Part shown: positions 27,368 to 36,460 of the stretch, piece after piece
Layout: each line of letters opens with the position of its first letter
Numbering within the stretch: the stretch's first letter is position 1
From: Clostridia bacterium
Lineage (GTDB): Bacteria > Bacillota > Clostridia > Oscillospirales > CAG-272
Assembly (NCBI GenBank): GCA_017453205.1
Contig: JAFTKO010000032.1
Coordinates: 62,001-126,000 of the forward strand
Direction of reading: 5' to 3'
DNA length: 64,000 nucleotides
The notes under the pieces: generated by a model
What the model saw: the letters and a program-made list of their open reading frames with translations, nothing else
Database searches by the model: none
What the model was told of the DNA's origin: nothing
Position numbers and translations under genes: made by a program

Positions 27368-28285
27368 ATGGCAAATATGAAACTGACGGACGATCGAGAG
27401 ATTTCACTTGAAGGTAAAAAAATTATATTTATTGGTAATTCTTTTATTCATCATGGATTTACCGTTTTCCGCATTCCGCAAACCGTTCTGGGTCAAGAAG
27501 AACGCAACGGAGATCGGGGATATTTTTATCAGCTTTGCAAAGCCAATGGTGAACACGTAGACGTAACAGCGTGGACCTTTGGCGGACACACCTTAACCGA
27601 TTTGTTTGGCGGATGTTGCCGAGCTGACCGAGGGTGTGACGGTGAAGACCATTTAAGCAGATTGACCGACCGTTTTTACGATTACGTTGTGATTTCGGCG
27701 GGAAGCAGAAGTAAATCGGATGTATATTTTCTTGATGATATTCAAAAGATCATAGATACTTTTCAATCTGTAAACCCAAACGTGAAATTTTTCTACTTAT
27801 GTAACGTGGCATCCTACGGTATTTCTTCATGTCACAAAATACAAGACAACATACTGAACAGCCTAAAGCTATTAGGGAGTATGGGAGTTACGGTAGTGGA
27901 TTGGGGCGGTTTCGTAATGGGATTGATTAACGGAACGATTGCCGTAGCCAACTCTACTCAACCGTACGATAAAAACAGCTTTATCATTTGTAAAAGTGAG
28001 ATTGACGGATTTCATCCCAACATATTGTCGGGTTATATCACATCACTGATGCTGTATTGTGCCATGACGGGGAAGAGTGCCGTTGGACAAAGCTATTCAT
28101 TTTGTAATGATTCTTCCGTTCATGTAAAATTTGATTTTGAGCTATATCAAAGAAAACATTATTGCTATAATAACTTTGTTACCAATTTTCACAAAATATT
28201 CAATTCTGCCACGGATATGAAGGGCATACAAAGCCGGATAGACGACTTTTTAAAAGAAAAGTCGTATGAATATTATCAATTTTAA
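27368..28285 (+). CDS. SGNH-hydrolase-like protein
   Basis: 305 residues without signal peptide. IIFIGNSFIHHGF near residue 20 is block I (the catalytic Ser of GNS), DYVVISAG lies mid-protein, and IDGFHPN near residue 218 supplies the DxxH-type dyad. The short length and lack of export signal separate it from the two secreted SGNH proteins of this cluster. The substrate is unknown. A strong terminator follows. Confidence 0.75.
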   Translation: MANMKLTDDREISLEGKKIIFIGNSFIHHGFTVFRIPQTVLGQEERNGDRGYFYQLCKANGEHVDVTAWTFGGHTLTDLFGGCCRADRGCDGEDHLSRLTDRFYDYVVISAGSRSKSDVYFLDDIQKIIDTFQSVNPNVKFFYLCNVASYGISSCHKIQDNILNSLKLLGSMGVTVVDWGGFVMGLINGTIAVANSTQPYDKNSFIICKSEIDGFHPNILSGYITSLMLYCAMTGKSAVGQSYSFCNDSSVHVKFDFELYQRKHYCYNNFVTNFHKIFNSATDMKGIQSRIDDFLKEKSYEYYQF

Positions 28286-28317
28286 CGATAAGTGATTGCT
28301 TAACGGTGTTTATGACC

Positions 28318-28363
28318 TTGGGATTGGCGGTTATACCGTCAATCCCAAAATACTTATTTTTTT
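28318..28363 (+). terminator. Rho-independent terminator after the SGNH gene
   Basis: TTGGGATTGGCGG pairs with CCGTCAATCCCAA around a short loop, followed by TACTTATTTTTTT. It divides the surface cluster into two transcription units. Confidence 0.85.
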
Positions 28364-28423
28364 ATGATTGCAAATCAAGAAGAAAGACGTGCTTTTGTAA
28401 AGCCGTATAAAGAAGGAGAAAAA

Positions 28424-29371
28424 ATGCAGAATAAGATTCATTCTTTGATAAGAGTATTGATGTTGTTGATATGTTTGACAATTCTTGTAACCTCGTGCGC
28501 ACAGCAAGACAATAAGGAAAACTTGAGTACCAATGATACGAATACTCCTTCCGTAACAACCCAAGCTGAAACCACACCGCCGGAGTGGGCTCCCAAGGAT
28601 GAATGGGAGCTTTTGAGAGAGAAGGCAACGACAAGGGGAATTAAGGTTCTGTTTATTGGTAATAGCTTGACTTATTATAACGATATGCCGGAGCTTTTTG
28701 AAAATCTTTGTATTTTGGATGGTAAGATCGTTGATGCGGAACGGTTGACGTATGCCGGACAAAACATTGCCATGATGAAGGATGATGAAACGATGTGGTC
28801 GGAAATCGACACTAAGCTCACGTCCAGAGCATGGGATGTGGTAGTTTTTCAAACCGACCGTAACGGTGTGGTAATGGAGGAATATTTCCCCGATTATCCT
28901 TTGAAGGTCTATGAAGCGGCAAAGGAATTGACTGAAAAAATCCGAGATGCAGGTGCGATTCCTGTGATCTATTCCACGTTTGGTGTCAATAAAGGCTCTT
29001 TGACCTTCCAAGATCACACCAAAGAAAATATAACCTCGGTAGAGCTTAGCAATCTTGTAATTGCTTATGATGCAGCTGTTGCCCAAAAATTGAATTGCAA
29101 GGTGGTGTATGCGGGAGCCACCTTCAACAGCGTTCTTTCGTCCAATCCCGAAATCAATCTTTTTCATACTGACGAAAGACATCCGTCTTTGGCAGGTAGC
29201 GTGCTGATTGCGTGCGATTTCTATACGGTTCTGTTTGGTCAATCTCCCGAAAACATTCGTTTTAAAGGCGGATTGGACAGTGAAGAAACCGCGGCTGTAT
29301 TGCGTAAAGCTGCCGCCGGTCTTCTTACCTACACGCCAAGAACGATTGCTACGATAAATGGGGCAGACTAA
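28424..29371 (+). CDS. SGNH-hydrolase lipoprotein
   Basis: 315 residues from the ATG at 28424 (GAAGGAGAAAAA upstream; an earlier in-frame start at 28364 lies in the terminator tail). Lipobox VTSC near residue 25, then a low-complexity Asn/Thr linker. The catalytic domain has VLFIGNSLTYYND near 90 and DERHPSLAG near 255, the SGNH blocks I and V. It is therefore a membrane-tethered esterase or deacylase acting outside the cell. Confidence 0.85.
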   Translation: MQNKIHSLIRVLMLLICLTILVTSCAQQDNKENLSTNDTNTPSVTTQAETTPPEWAPKDEWELLREKATTRGIKVLFIGNSLTYYNDMPELFENLCILDGKIVDAERLTYAGQNIAMMKDDETMWSEIDTKLTSRAWDVVVFQTDRNGVVMEEYFPDYPLKVYEAAKELTEKIRDAGAIPVIYSTFGVNKGSLTFQDHTKENITSVELSNLVIAYDAAVAQKLNCKVVYAGATFNSVLSSNPEINLFHTDERHPSLAGSVLIACDFYTVLFGQSPENIRFKGGLDSEETAAVLRKAAAGLLTYTPRTIATINGAD

Positions 29372-29389
29372 TAGGAGCTTGATACGGAT

Positions 29390-30253
29390 ATGAGTTTTAA
29401 TATCTATGAATCAGCAAAAGAAAAGCTTTTGATTGTGGCACACCGAGGTGTTTTTGGTGGAAATATCCCTTGCAATACGACTGCGTCTTATGAAGTCAGC
29501 TTGAAGCAAGGGGCCGATATGATTGAAACCGATATCAGTATGACCTCCGACGGTGAGCTGATCGTATTTCATCCGGGTAAGGAGAGCGCACACCTTTGCC
29601 TTGACCGATCCCTGCGTGAAATGACTTGGGAAAGCGTGGCTTCACTTCGGTATGTGAATATTGATAATGTACCCACTCAGTTTGGTATTATGCGTTTTGA
29701 TGATTTTTTGGAACATTTTAAAGACAGATGCTTTATTAATGTGGATAAATTTTGGGATCATCCGGAAGCAATATACCATGCCATAGAGCGGCACGATATG
29801 ATAGATCAGATTGTAGTAAAAGCACCGCCAACCGATGCCGTACTGCGTGTATTGGAGGATATTGCCCCCACACTTGCGTATATGCCAGTGGTAAAACGCG
29901 TCTTTGAACAACACCGTTCGCTCTTGAAGCGAAACATCAACTATGTGGGCGCAGAGGTACTGTTTTACGACGATGAAGATGAGGTCGCTTCAGATGCGTT
30001 TATCCAAATGATGCATCGTGACAGCAAGCTTGTTTGGGTAAATTCCATTATCTACGATTGCCAAAGACAGATTGCAGCGGGGCATTCGGACGATGTGGCA
30101 CTGACCGTATCAGAGGATGCCGGCTGGGGCTGGCTTGCGGACAAAGGCTTTGATTTAATTCAAACCGACTGGCCGATGATGTTGATTGATTATTTGAAAC
30201 GTACGGGGAAATATCATAAAACAATCCCTAACTTCACTAAGGAGCAGATATGA
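29390..30253 (+). CDS. Glycerophosphodiester phosphodiesterase-family protein
   Basis: 287 residues, AGGAGCTT upstream. GDPD landmarks are present: IVAHRGVFGG near residue 18, MIETDIS near 44 and FHPG near 60, which give the catalytic His pair and metal-binding Glu/Asp. The enzyme class releases glycerol 3-phosphate from glycerophosphodiesters such as deacylated lipids or teichoic acid. No signal peptide. Its end overlaps the M20 gene by 4 bp (ATGA). Confidence 0.87.
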   Translation: MSFNIYESAKEKLLIVAHRGVFGGNIPCNTTASYEVSLKQGADMIETDISMTSDGELIVFHPGKESAHLCLDRSLREMTWESVASLRYVNIDNVPTQFGIMRFDDFLEHFKDRCFINVDKFWDHPEAIYHAIERHDMIDQIVVKAPPTDAVLRVLEDIAPTLAYMPVVKRVFEQHRSLLKRNINYVGAEVLFYDDEDEVASDAFIQMMHRDSKLVWVNSIIYDCQRQIAAGHSDDVALTVSEDAGWGWLADKGFDLIQTDWPMMLIDYLKRTGKYHKTIPNFTKEQI

Positions 30254-31422
30254 CACAGTCCTATGCAAGGCAAATCAGACGTCGACTTCATATGTATCCC
30301 GAAATTGGTTTTGAGCTTCCCAAAACGTTGGAATTGATTAGAGCGGAGCTTGATAAACTGGGAATTATGTATACAGAGGAATATGGAAAAAGCAGTATCG
30401 TTGCCACGGTCAACTCACATATTACCGATTTTACGATCGGTATTCGAGCTGATATGGATGCGTTGCCCATAAAAGAACAAAATAACGTTTCTTATAAATC
30501 GCAAATTGAGGGACAGATGCACGCTTGCGGACATGATGCCCACACAGCCATTGCACTTGCGACGCTCAAGGAAATTTGGGAGAAACGGGATCAGATTGCT
30601 TGCAGGGTAAAATTCTTATTTCAAAGTGCCGAGGAATACGCGCCTTCAGGAGCGATGCTGATGGTAAAAGACGGCGTCATGGATGATATTGATTGTATCG
30701 TCGCGTTACATTGTCAACCCACGATGTCGGTTGGATGCGTAGGTGTTACGGCGGGGGAGCAAAATGCTACCAGCGATGGCTTTACCATTGATTTTTACGG
30801 TAAAAGTTGTCATGTTGCAAATCAAAATAGCGGTGTGGACGCTATCATGATGGCAGTGAGAGCTTACACCGATATTGAGCTTATGATCGCAAAAGAATTT
30901 GATGTACAATCACCGATTTTATTCAATGTTGGTGCATTTCACGGTGGAGATACAAACAACATCATTGCGGATCATTGTTCGCTGTTTTGCACTTTGCGTA
31001 CATATGATGATGCGGTTGCCGCATATGCATTTGATAAAATACAACGGATCATTGATGCCGTAGCATCAACGGCAGGAGGTCACGCAACACTGACGCGTCA
31101 TAAGCATTATCCCATTTTGGTGAATGATGAAGCTGTTAGCAATCACATTCGTCTTGCCGCCGAAAAAGTCGTAGGAAGGGATGGTGTCAAACTTTACCGT
31201 CGCAGTATGGAAGGGGAGGACTTCTCCTATTTTGCGCTGAAAAAGCCTGCGTGCATGTTTCGGCTCGGTGTACGCAACGAGAAAAAGGGCTTTGTACACG
31301 GATTGCATCAAGACCGATTTGATATTGATGAGGATGCATTGGAGATTGGAGTTCGTATTTTTGTTCAGTTTATATTGGATCATATGTATGACCGGCCGAT
31401 TAAAAAGTATGATCAATTTTGA
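30250..31422 (+). CDS. M20-family metal-dependent amidohydrolase
   Basis: 390 residues; AAGGAGCAGAT lies in the end of the GDPD gene. Typical N-acyl-amino-acid/hippurate amidohydrolase motifs: [23 protein letters not shown] near 75, ACGHDAHTA near 97, [10 protein letters not shown] near 130 and MEGEDFSYF near 320. These cytoplasmic enzymes remove acyl groups from amino compounds. Its placement between two GDPD genes is unusual and suggests that the substrate joins an amide and a phosphodiester, which is inference. Confidence 0.88.
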   Translation: MTQSYARQIRRRLHMYPEIGFELPKTLELIRAELDKLGIMYTEEYGKSSIVATVNSHITDFTIGIRADMDALPIKEQNNVSYKSQIEGQMHACGHDAHTAIALATLKEIWEKRDQIACRVKFLFQSAEEYAPSGAMLMVKDGVMDDIDCIVALHCQPTMSVGCVGVTAGEQNATSDGFTIDFYGKSCHVANQNSGVDAIMMAVRAYTDIELMIAKEFDVQSPILFNVGAFHGGDTNNIIADHCSLFCTLRTYDDAVAAYAFDKIQRIIDAVASTAGGHATLTRHKHYPILVNDEAVSNHIRLAAEKVVGRDGVKLYRRSMEGEDFSYFALKKPACMFRLGVRNEKKGFVHGLHQDRFDIDEDALEIGVRIFVQFILDHMYDRPIKKYDQF

Positions 31423-31442
31423 CGGTAAAGGAGAGGTTAACC

Positions 31443-32162
31443 ATGTTTATAGTATACGCACACAGAGGAGCCAGTGAATACGCACCCGAAAATACGATGA
31501 GCTCGTTCTATCTTGGCTTAAAGCAAGGCGCGAACGGAATAGAAACGGATGTTCGCAAAACAAAAGACGGTGTTTTGGTGCTTTTTCACGATAAAACCTT
31601 GGAAAGAGTGATTGGAAATTTCGGAGGCGTTGGTGACTTTACCTATGCAGAGCTTTTGAAAATGCGAGTGAAGAATCACAAAACGGCAACCGAGGATATA
31701 ATCGTAAGGTTTGAGGACTTTTTGCACTATTTTGGTTTTCGCGATATTCATTTTGCCATTGAACTGAAGGAAGTGGGAACTGAGAAAGAGGTTCTTGATT
31801 TGCTTGAACGCTACGGTATGAGAGAAAAAACCGTTGTGACGTCCTTTAAGTTTGAATGTCTCAAAACCGTTAAAGCACTTTCTCGAACATATAAAGTGGG
31901 ATATTTGGCAGCTGACTTTGACAGTGAGGCATTGGCTGAAACCAAAAAGGCGGGTGTTGAACAACTTTGTCCGCAAGCCGAACACGTAACAAAAGAAAAG
32001 GTAGAGCAATGGCATCGTTTGGGGTACAGTGTAAGAGCGTGGGGTGTTTCCAACGTCGAGTTAATGAAGCATGCTTATGATAGCGGTGTTGACGGTATGA
32101 CGGTCAATTTCCCCGATCTGCTTGTTCCTTACGTTATAGCAAAACAGAAAAACAAAAATTGA
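31443..32162 (+). CDS. Glycerophosphodiester phosphodiesterase
   Basis: 239 residues from the ATG at 31443 (AAAGGAGAGGTTAACC). Compact bacterial [18 protein letters not shown] near residue 5, [12 protein letters not shown] near 36, [17 protein letters not shown] and VRAWGVSN. It is closer to the classical GDPD pattern than the longer enzyme at 29.4 kb. Cytoplasmic, same operon. Confidence 0.9.
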   Translation: MFIVYAHRGASEYAPENTMSSFYLGLKQGANGIETDVRKTKDGVLVLFHDKTLERVIGNFGGVGDFTYAELLKMRVKNHKTATEDIIVRFEDFLHYFGFRDIHFAIELKEVGTEKEVLDLLERYGMREKTVVTSFKFECLKTVKALSRTYKVGYLAADFDSEALAETKKAGVEQLCPQAEHVTKEKVEQWHRLGYSVRAWGVSNVELMKHAYDSGVDGMTVNFPDLLVPYVIAKQKNKN

Positions 32163-32216
32163 AAGTACCTATGATTTTACGAACGGACAGATGCTGTATA
32201 TAAGGCGAGATCACGT

Positions 32217-32831
32217 ATGAAAATATCACAAATTACTCTCGAAAAATTAATGTCAATGACACCAAGTGAAAAATGGAATATTGTTTGCAAAGATATAACG
32301 GACGATGGCGCGTTCAGTGAATTTGCGTTGCTTCTTGGCAGTTGTCCCGAACTCGCAGAGGAACGTGCAATTACTGCCGCAAAGCTTTATCACGAAGGAA
32401 GAGTGAAATACATCGTACCCAGTGGAGGGGTCAGTTGGATTAATAATGGTGTATCGATGACGGAAGCTTGCTTTATGTCACAAATATTGACAGATAATGG
32501 GGTTCCTGCCGAAGCTATCGTGATTGAAAACGAAGCGCTTACAACTCGAGAAAATATGATATACGGCACGCTGCAGATCAATCGCAAATGCAGATTTAAC
32601 GACGTAAGCGGGATTGCTTTAGTTACTTCATTTTGGCATATGAAGCGCAGTCTTATGTTGGCAAGAGCTTTTTTGCCGAAAATGATTAGGATTCATACAT
32701 GTCCAACATTTCCGAATAGAGATAAGGAAGAATGGTTATGTATGAAAGAAAATATAAATTTGCTGGATAATGAAATAAGATTGCTTAAAAATTTAGCTGA
32801 TACCCGTATGATAGAGGATCTGAATTTGTAG
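32217..32831 (+). CDS. YdcF/SanA-family (DUF218) protein
   Basis: 204 residues. The family pattern is clear: LLLGSCPELAEERAITAAKLYHEGRVKYIVPSGG (about residues 37-70), EAIVIENEALTTRENM and ALVTSFWHMKRS. DUF218 proteins bind nucleotides or cofactors and in some bacteria affect envelope polymer metabolism. This one lacks the usual membrane helix. Last part of the phosphodiester operon, 22 bp before the HAD gene. Confidence 0.82.
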   Translation: MKISQITLEKLMSMTPSEKWNIVCKDITDDGAFSEFALLLGSCPELAEERAITAAKLYHEGRVKYIVPSGGVSWINNGVSMTEACFMSQILTDNGVPAEAIVIENEALTTRENMIYGTLQINRKCRFNDVSGIALVTSFWHMKRSLMLARAFLPKMIRIHTCPTFPNRDKEEWLCMKENINLLDNEIRLLKNLADTRMIEDLNL

Positions 32832-32853
32832 AGTTCATAAAAGGAGGAAAAGA

Positions 32854-33495
32854 ATGCTGAAATACGATCATTTTATATTTGATTTTGATGGGACGCTCTC
32901 GGACAGTTATCCTGCTTTCGTTAAGGCAGCAAAATCGATCGCAGATAAGTATGGCGTTCCTTCATCGGATGAACAGATATACCGTCTTTTGAAAAAGCAC
33001 AGTACGGTATATCTGTTTGATACGCTTGGCTTTGGAAAGTATCGAGATGGTGCTTACAGTGAGTTTCAAAGGCTGTCGGAGGAATTGTTGAGTACCGAAG
33101 CTACGGCTATGGAGGGGGCAGAAGATCTTTTGCGTTTTATTTCTGAAAACGGAGGAAAAAGTTACGTCTATTCACATAGCGGAAACATAGTTGTGCAAAA
33201 TGTCAGCAGGTGGGGCTTTAAAAAATATTTTGTCGATTATATGCTCGGTGACACCCGGTACCCGAGAAAGCCTGCCCCCGATGCGTTGCTCGCACTTATG
33301 AGTAAGCACGGGATAGAGCCCCATAAATGCGTTATGATAGGTGATCGTGATATAGACATTCTTGCGGGTAAAAACGCAAAAATAAGCGGAATACTCATTG
33401 ATGACGCAGAATATTATCCGGAGCTTGAGGTGGAATACCGCGTTTCAAAATTAAGTCGGATAAAATATTTGTTACAAAGCGATCCCCAGATATAA
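32854..33495 (+). CDS. HAD-family phosphatase (phosphoglycolate phosphatase-like)
   Basis: 213 residues, AAAGGAGGAAAAGA upstream. HAD motif I is FDFDGTLSDS near residue 9, motif II YSHSGN, motif III the Lys of RKPAPDAL, motif IV MIGDRDIDI. The subfamily removes phosphate from small metabolites. Following two GDPD enzymes it may act on sugar or glycerol phosphates. A hairpin terminator follows 5 bp after the stop. Confidence 0.88.
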   Translation: MLKYDHFIFDFDGTLSDSYPAFVKAAKSIADKYGVPSSDEQIYRLLKKHSTVYLFDTLGFGKYRDGAYSEFQRLSEELLSTEATAMEGAEDLLRFISENGGKSYVYSHSGNIVVQNVSRWGFKKYFVDYMLGDTRYPRKPAPDALLALMSKHGIEPHKCVMIGDRDIDILAGKNAKISGILIDDAEYYPELEVEYRVSKLSRIKYLLQSDPQI

Positions 33496-33500
33496 ACTTA

Positions 33501-33533
33501 TTTGCCGCAAATTGCTATTGCAATTTGCGGTAA
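33501..33533 (+). terminator. Hairpin terminator after the HAD gene
   Basis: CCGCAAATTGC and GCAATTTGCGG form an 11-bp stem around a TATT loop. The T tail is short, so this is called from the stem and its position. Confidence 0.65.
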
Positions 33534-33962
33534 ATTCAGATTGTAGACAAAAAGGAAGTCGTATTGAAAAACACCTGCGAAGGTAACGATGCAGGTCACG
33601 CTTGCTTTTGCGTGCATGAATTTAAAAAACTGGCAAAATGGAAAAAACTTTTCTCCAAACTTAATTTTCACTGTTTTTCTCTCATTTCTCCAAAATCTTT
33701 TCCCTCCTTTGCAGAAAAGCACTCACACCTCAGCTTGGGATTCGTGAGCAAGCCACGGCTTAGCCGATGGTCATGATGATTGGATTAGCCGAAATCATAA
33801 ATTCGATAGTAGGAGAATGGCTTGATTATTTTAAGACGTACCGCAAATTCCTGTCAGATACACTATAAATTGTTTGAATCAGTAGCTGATAAAATGGGCG
33901 TTGTAAAGGTTACGATTAATGCTACAATGCCCAATAATTCAACTAATTTGTCTCCTTTTGTA
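33534..33962. other. Gene-poor stretch before the fructokinase-like gene
   Basis: No convincing gene. A 34-codon frame at 33767-33871 (ending KTYRKFLSDTL) and a 70-codon frame at 33564-33776 have no ribosome site and no known match; they may be decayed sequence. TGGGCGTTGTA and TACAATGCCCA (33894-33932) form an imperfect 11-bp stem upstream of the kinase promoter and might be a terminator or an operator. Confidence 0.45.
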
Positions 33963-33991
33963 TTGACATTATAAAAATAAAAGAGTATAAT
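33963..33991 (+). promoter_or_regulatory. Consensus sigma-A promoter of the fructokinase-like gene
   Basis: TTGACA and TATAAT, 17-bp spacer. The predicted start (~33998) lies downstream of an in-frame TTG at 33991, which proves that the shorter GTG start at 34018 is the usable one. Confidence 0.88.
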
Positions 33992-34017
33992 TGAAAAAAA
34001 TAAAAGGAGAACCGGTA

Positions 34018-34893
34018 GTGAAAAAGAAAATTATTTCAATTGGAGAAATCATTTGGGATATTTATCCGAAAAAAAAGACCATTGGCGGTGCACCGTTGAA
34101 TTTTGCAGCACATGCGGTTCTTTGCGGTGCGGAAAGTGCCTTGATCTCGGCAGTCGGACAGGATCTTTTGGGCGAGGAAGCGATGAAATGGTTGCATTCG
34201 TTTGGAATCGTTGACAAATATGTGAAAGTCAATCCTCAATCGACAGGGCAATGCTTGGTGACATTGGATGAAAACGCCGTCCCGCATTACAATGTTTTGC
34301 GTGATGTGGCATATGATCATATCTGTCTTGCCGATGAGGAACTTGCGAGTATTGCAAGGGAGGGCTACGATGCCTTGTATTTCGGAACACTGATACAAAG
34401 AAATATTGTGTCACGAAAAACGGTTTGCGAGTTGGTGTCCCGCTGTTCATTTGCTCATGTGATCTGTGATGTCAATCTGCGCCCGAATTGCTACGACGCG
34501 GAGTCGGTGAATTTTTGTATGCGCCATGCAACGGTATTAAAAGTAAGTATCGAGGAAGAGGGTCTGTTACGCAGTCTTGCGGGATATGTCCCCGAGTCGG
34601 AGTCCTATTCTTCGATTGCGCGGGCAATCTGTAAAAAATATCCTCAAATTCGGGTTTTAATCTTAACGCTCGGAAAGGATGGATCCTATGCGTATTTATC
34701 GGAAGAGAAAAAGGAGTACCGTCAAGGTGCGGTGGGAAATAAGGTGGTTTCCACTGTCGGTGCGGGTGACAGCTTTGCAGCGGCGTGGTTGGTATCTTAT
34801 TTGAACGGGATGCCGATAGAGGCTTGTATGCAAAAGGCGGCAGAGGTCAGCGGCTATGTTGTGGCGCATATGCAGGCAGTTCCAAATTATTAA
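34018..34893 (+). CDS. PfkB-family sugar kinase (fructokinase-like)
   Basis: 291 residues from a GTG at 34018, supported by AAAAGGAGAA and the promoter position. PfkB signatures: GGAPLNFAAHA near residue 24 and VGAGDSFAAAWL near 248, the latter holding the catalytic Asp and anion hole. ISIGEIIWDIYP at the start is typical of fructokinase-type members. It would phosphorylate a free sugar released in the cytoplasm. Single-gene unit with its own promoter. Confidence 0.88.
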   Translation: MKKKIISIGEIIWDIYPKKKTIGGAPLNFAAHAVLCGAESALISAVGQDLLGEEAMKWLHSFGIVDKYVKVNPQSTGQCLVTLDENAVPHYNVLRDVAYDHICLADEELASIAREGYDALYFGTLIQRNIVSRKTVCELVSRCSFAHVICDVNLRPNCYDAESVNFCMRHATVLKVSIEEEGLLRSLAGYVPESESYSSIARAICKKYPQIRVLILTLGKDGSYAYLSEEKKEYRQGAVGNKVVSTVGAGDSFAAAWLVSYLNGMPIEACMQKAAEVSGYVVAHMQAVPNY

Positions 34894-35039
34894 AATGAAA
34901 CGGGGTGATATAAAATTGCAAAAATTGGACTCTCTTATTTACTTTTCTATGATTTTATGGTAGAATGTAACTAACAGATAAACTTGAATTTGTTGCTCCA
35001 AGGGAAAAGAAAGCGACCGGGTCATAAAGGGGAAAGATA

Positions 35040-35786
35040 ATGAGAGATAATGATAAATTCACAACAGATATTTCTTCGTTATACAGTTATTATATTTACC
35101 AAAATTTAATACAATCACTTCTGTTGAGAAAACAGGGTAAGGTTCATTTTTTAGTTGAGAATGGCAGTGCCATGATATCATGGGGACTAAGTGCTTTTAT
35201 TGGCGGAGATTTTTCAAAAGCGAATGGTGAAAAAGTTATTTCAATATTAGATGATTATGATAAACCACTATATCTCTATTATCCGGATGACAGATGGCGT
35301 TCTTTTATTAAAAGTACACTTTCAGACAAGTTGAAAGACAGATATCTCAATTTATATCAGTTCGATAATAAAAATATTACCGAACTTAATGACGATAGCG
35401 AATGTGTAGTTCAAATTACGCGAAACCTTATGGAGAATAATTTGCCTAATACTGAATTGGTTATAAGTGAATTGTATTCTTATACGGATGTGGAAGATTT
35501 TTATCAAAACGGATTTGGGTTGGCTTTGGTTATGGATGGTGTCGTATCCGGGTATTGTTTAAGTGAATACAGTAATAACAACAGTCATGGGATTAACATA
35601 TGGATAGATGAGCAGTATCGCGGATTAGGATATGCCAAGAAAATGGTAAATGCCTTTTTGTTACACTGTCAAGAAAAGAATCAATCTGTCTACTGGGTAT
35701 GTAATGCTGACAACATAACATCTAATAAATTGGCTGTCTCAAGCGGATTTGTTTTGAAATCTACGATGCATTATTTTGAACTGTAA
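35040..35786 (+). CDS. GNAT-family acetyltransferase
   Basis: 248 residues, AAGGGGAAAGATA upstream. The N-terminal half is a helper domain as in the GNAT_acetyltran family; the C-terminal half holds the acetyl-CoA site IWIDEQYRGLGYAKKMVNAFL (RGLGYA as the Q/RxxGxG/A motif) and ADNITSNKLAVSSGF. The substrate is unknown. AT-rich compared with the glycosidase genes. A perfect short hairpin (CGACAAAT/ATTTGTCG, about 35802-35821) follows. Confidence 0.85.
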   Translation: MRDNDKFTTDISSLYSYYIYQNLIQSLLLRKQGKVHFLVENGSAMISWGLSAFIGGDFSKANGEKVISILDDYDKPLYLYYPDDRWRSFIKSTLSDKLKDRYLNLYQFDNKNITELNDDSECVVQITRNLMENNLPNTELVISELYSYTDVEDFYQNGFGLALVMDGVVSGYCLSEYSNNNSHGINIWIDEQYRGLGYAKKMVNAFLLHCQEKNQSVYWVCNADNITSNKLAVSSGFVLKSTMHYFEL

Positions 35787-35907
35787 AATGTATTTATTCG
35801 GAGCGACAAATTCCAATTTGTCGGTGAGATTAGGTGCTGAATTATAGTTTTATCATTTTGTGATATAATGAACTGACGGTAAATTTGGCTTTGTGGAGGT
35901 AACACCA

Positions 35908-36336
35908 ATGGAAAAATTATCAAAAGCGGCAGAAGCAATACTAATAGACCGATTTGGCAAAGATTGTATCATTGCACTGGCAACAACAATTGATGACGTT
36001 CCTTATGTCCGTAACGTGAACGCATTTTATGACAACGGTGCTTTTTATGTGCTTACTTATGGATTGTCAAATAAAATGAGACAAATCGAACATAATCCTA
36101 CGGTTGCGATATCGGGGGATTGGTTTACCGCACATGGCAAAGGGATTAATTTAGGCTATTTTGGAAAAGCAGAAAATGCACGCATCGCAAAAAAGATGAA
36201 AGTGGCATTTTCCGAGTGGATTGATAACGGTCACAATAATTTTGATGATATAAATACTTGTATTCTTTGTATTAAACTAACCGATGGACTTTTATTTTCA
36301 CACGGCACACGGTATGAAATTGATTTTTCTAAATAA
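35908..36336 (+). CDS. Pyridoxamine 5'-phosphate oxidase-like flavoprotein
   Basis: 142 residues from the ATG at 35908 (GTGGAGGTAACACC). The split-barrel FMN-binding fold is suggested by CIIALATTIDDVPYVRNVNAFYDNGAFYVLTYGLSNKMRQIEHNPTVAISG-like spacing. Members bind FMN, F420 or haem; small ones like this are usually of unknown function. A TATAAT box at 35864-35869 suggests its own promoter. Confidence 0.78.
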   Translation: MEKLSKAAEAILIDRFGKDCIIALATTIDDVPYVRNVNAFYDNGAFYVLTYGLSNKMRQIEHNPTVAISGDWFTAHGKGINLGYFGKAENARIAKKMKVAFSEWIDNGHNNFDDINTCILCIKLTDGLLFSHGTRYEIDFSK

Positions 36337-36397
36337 TCACAAATTCTAAATTTATAAAATTGAGTTGATATTTTATAAAAAGTGCGTTGATAATTTA

Positions 36398-36426
36398 TTG
36401 ACTTTTGTTCCGCGCCGTGTTATAAT
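36398..36426 (+). promoter_or_regulatory. Sigma-A promoter of the GH29 gene
   Basis: TTGACT and TATAAT with a 17-bp spacer, 34 bp before the ATG at 36461. It rules out the longer in-frame starts at 36365 and shortly after. Confidence 0.85.
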
Positions 36427-36460
36427 GCAACCAACAGAAAACAAAATTGAGGGGAATACA

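Noticed and set aside
30250-31422. Peptidase V or carboxypeptidase reading of the M20 protein
   Set aside because: [16 protein letters not shown] and the MEGEDFSYF motif fit the amidohydrolase (hippurate/N-acyl amino acid) branch better.
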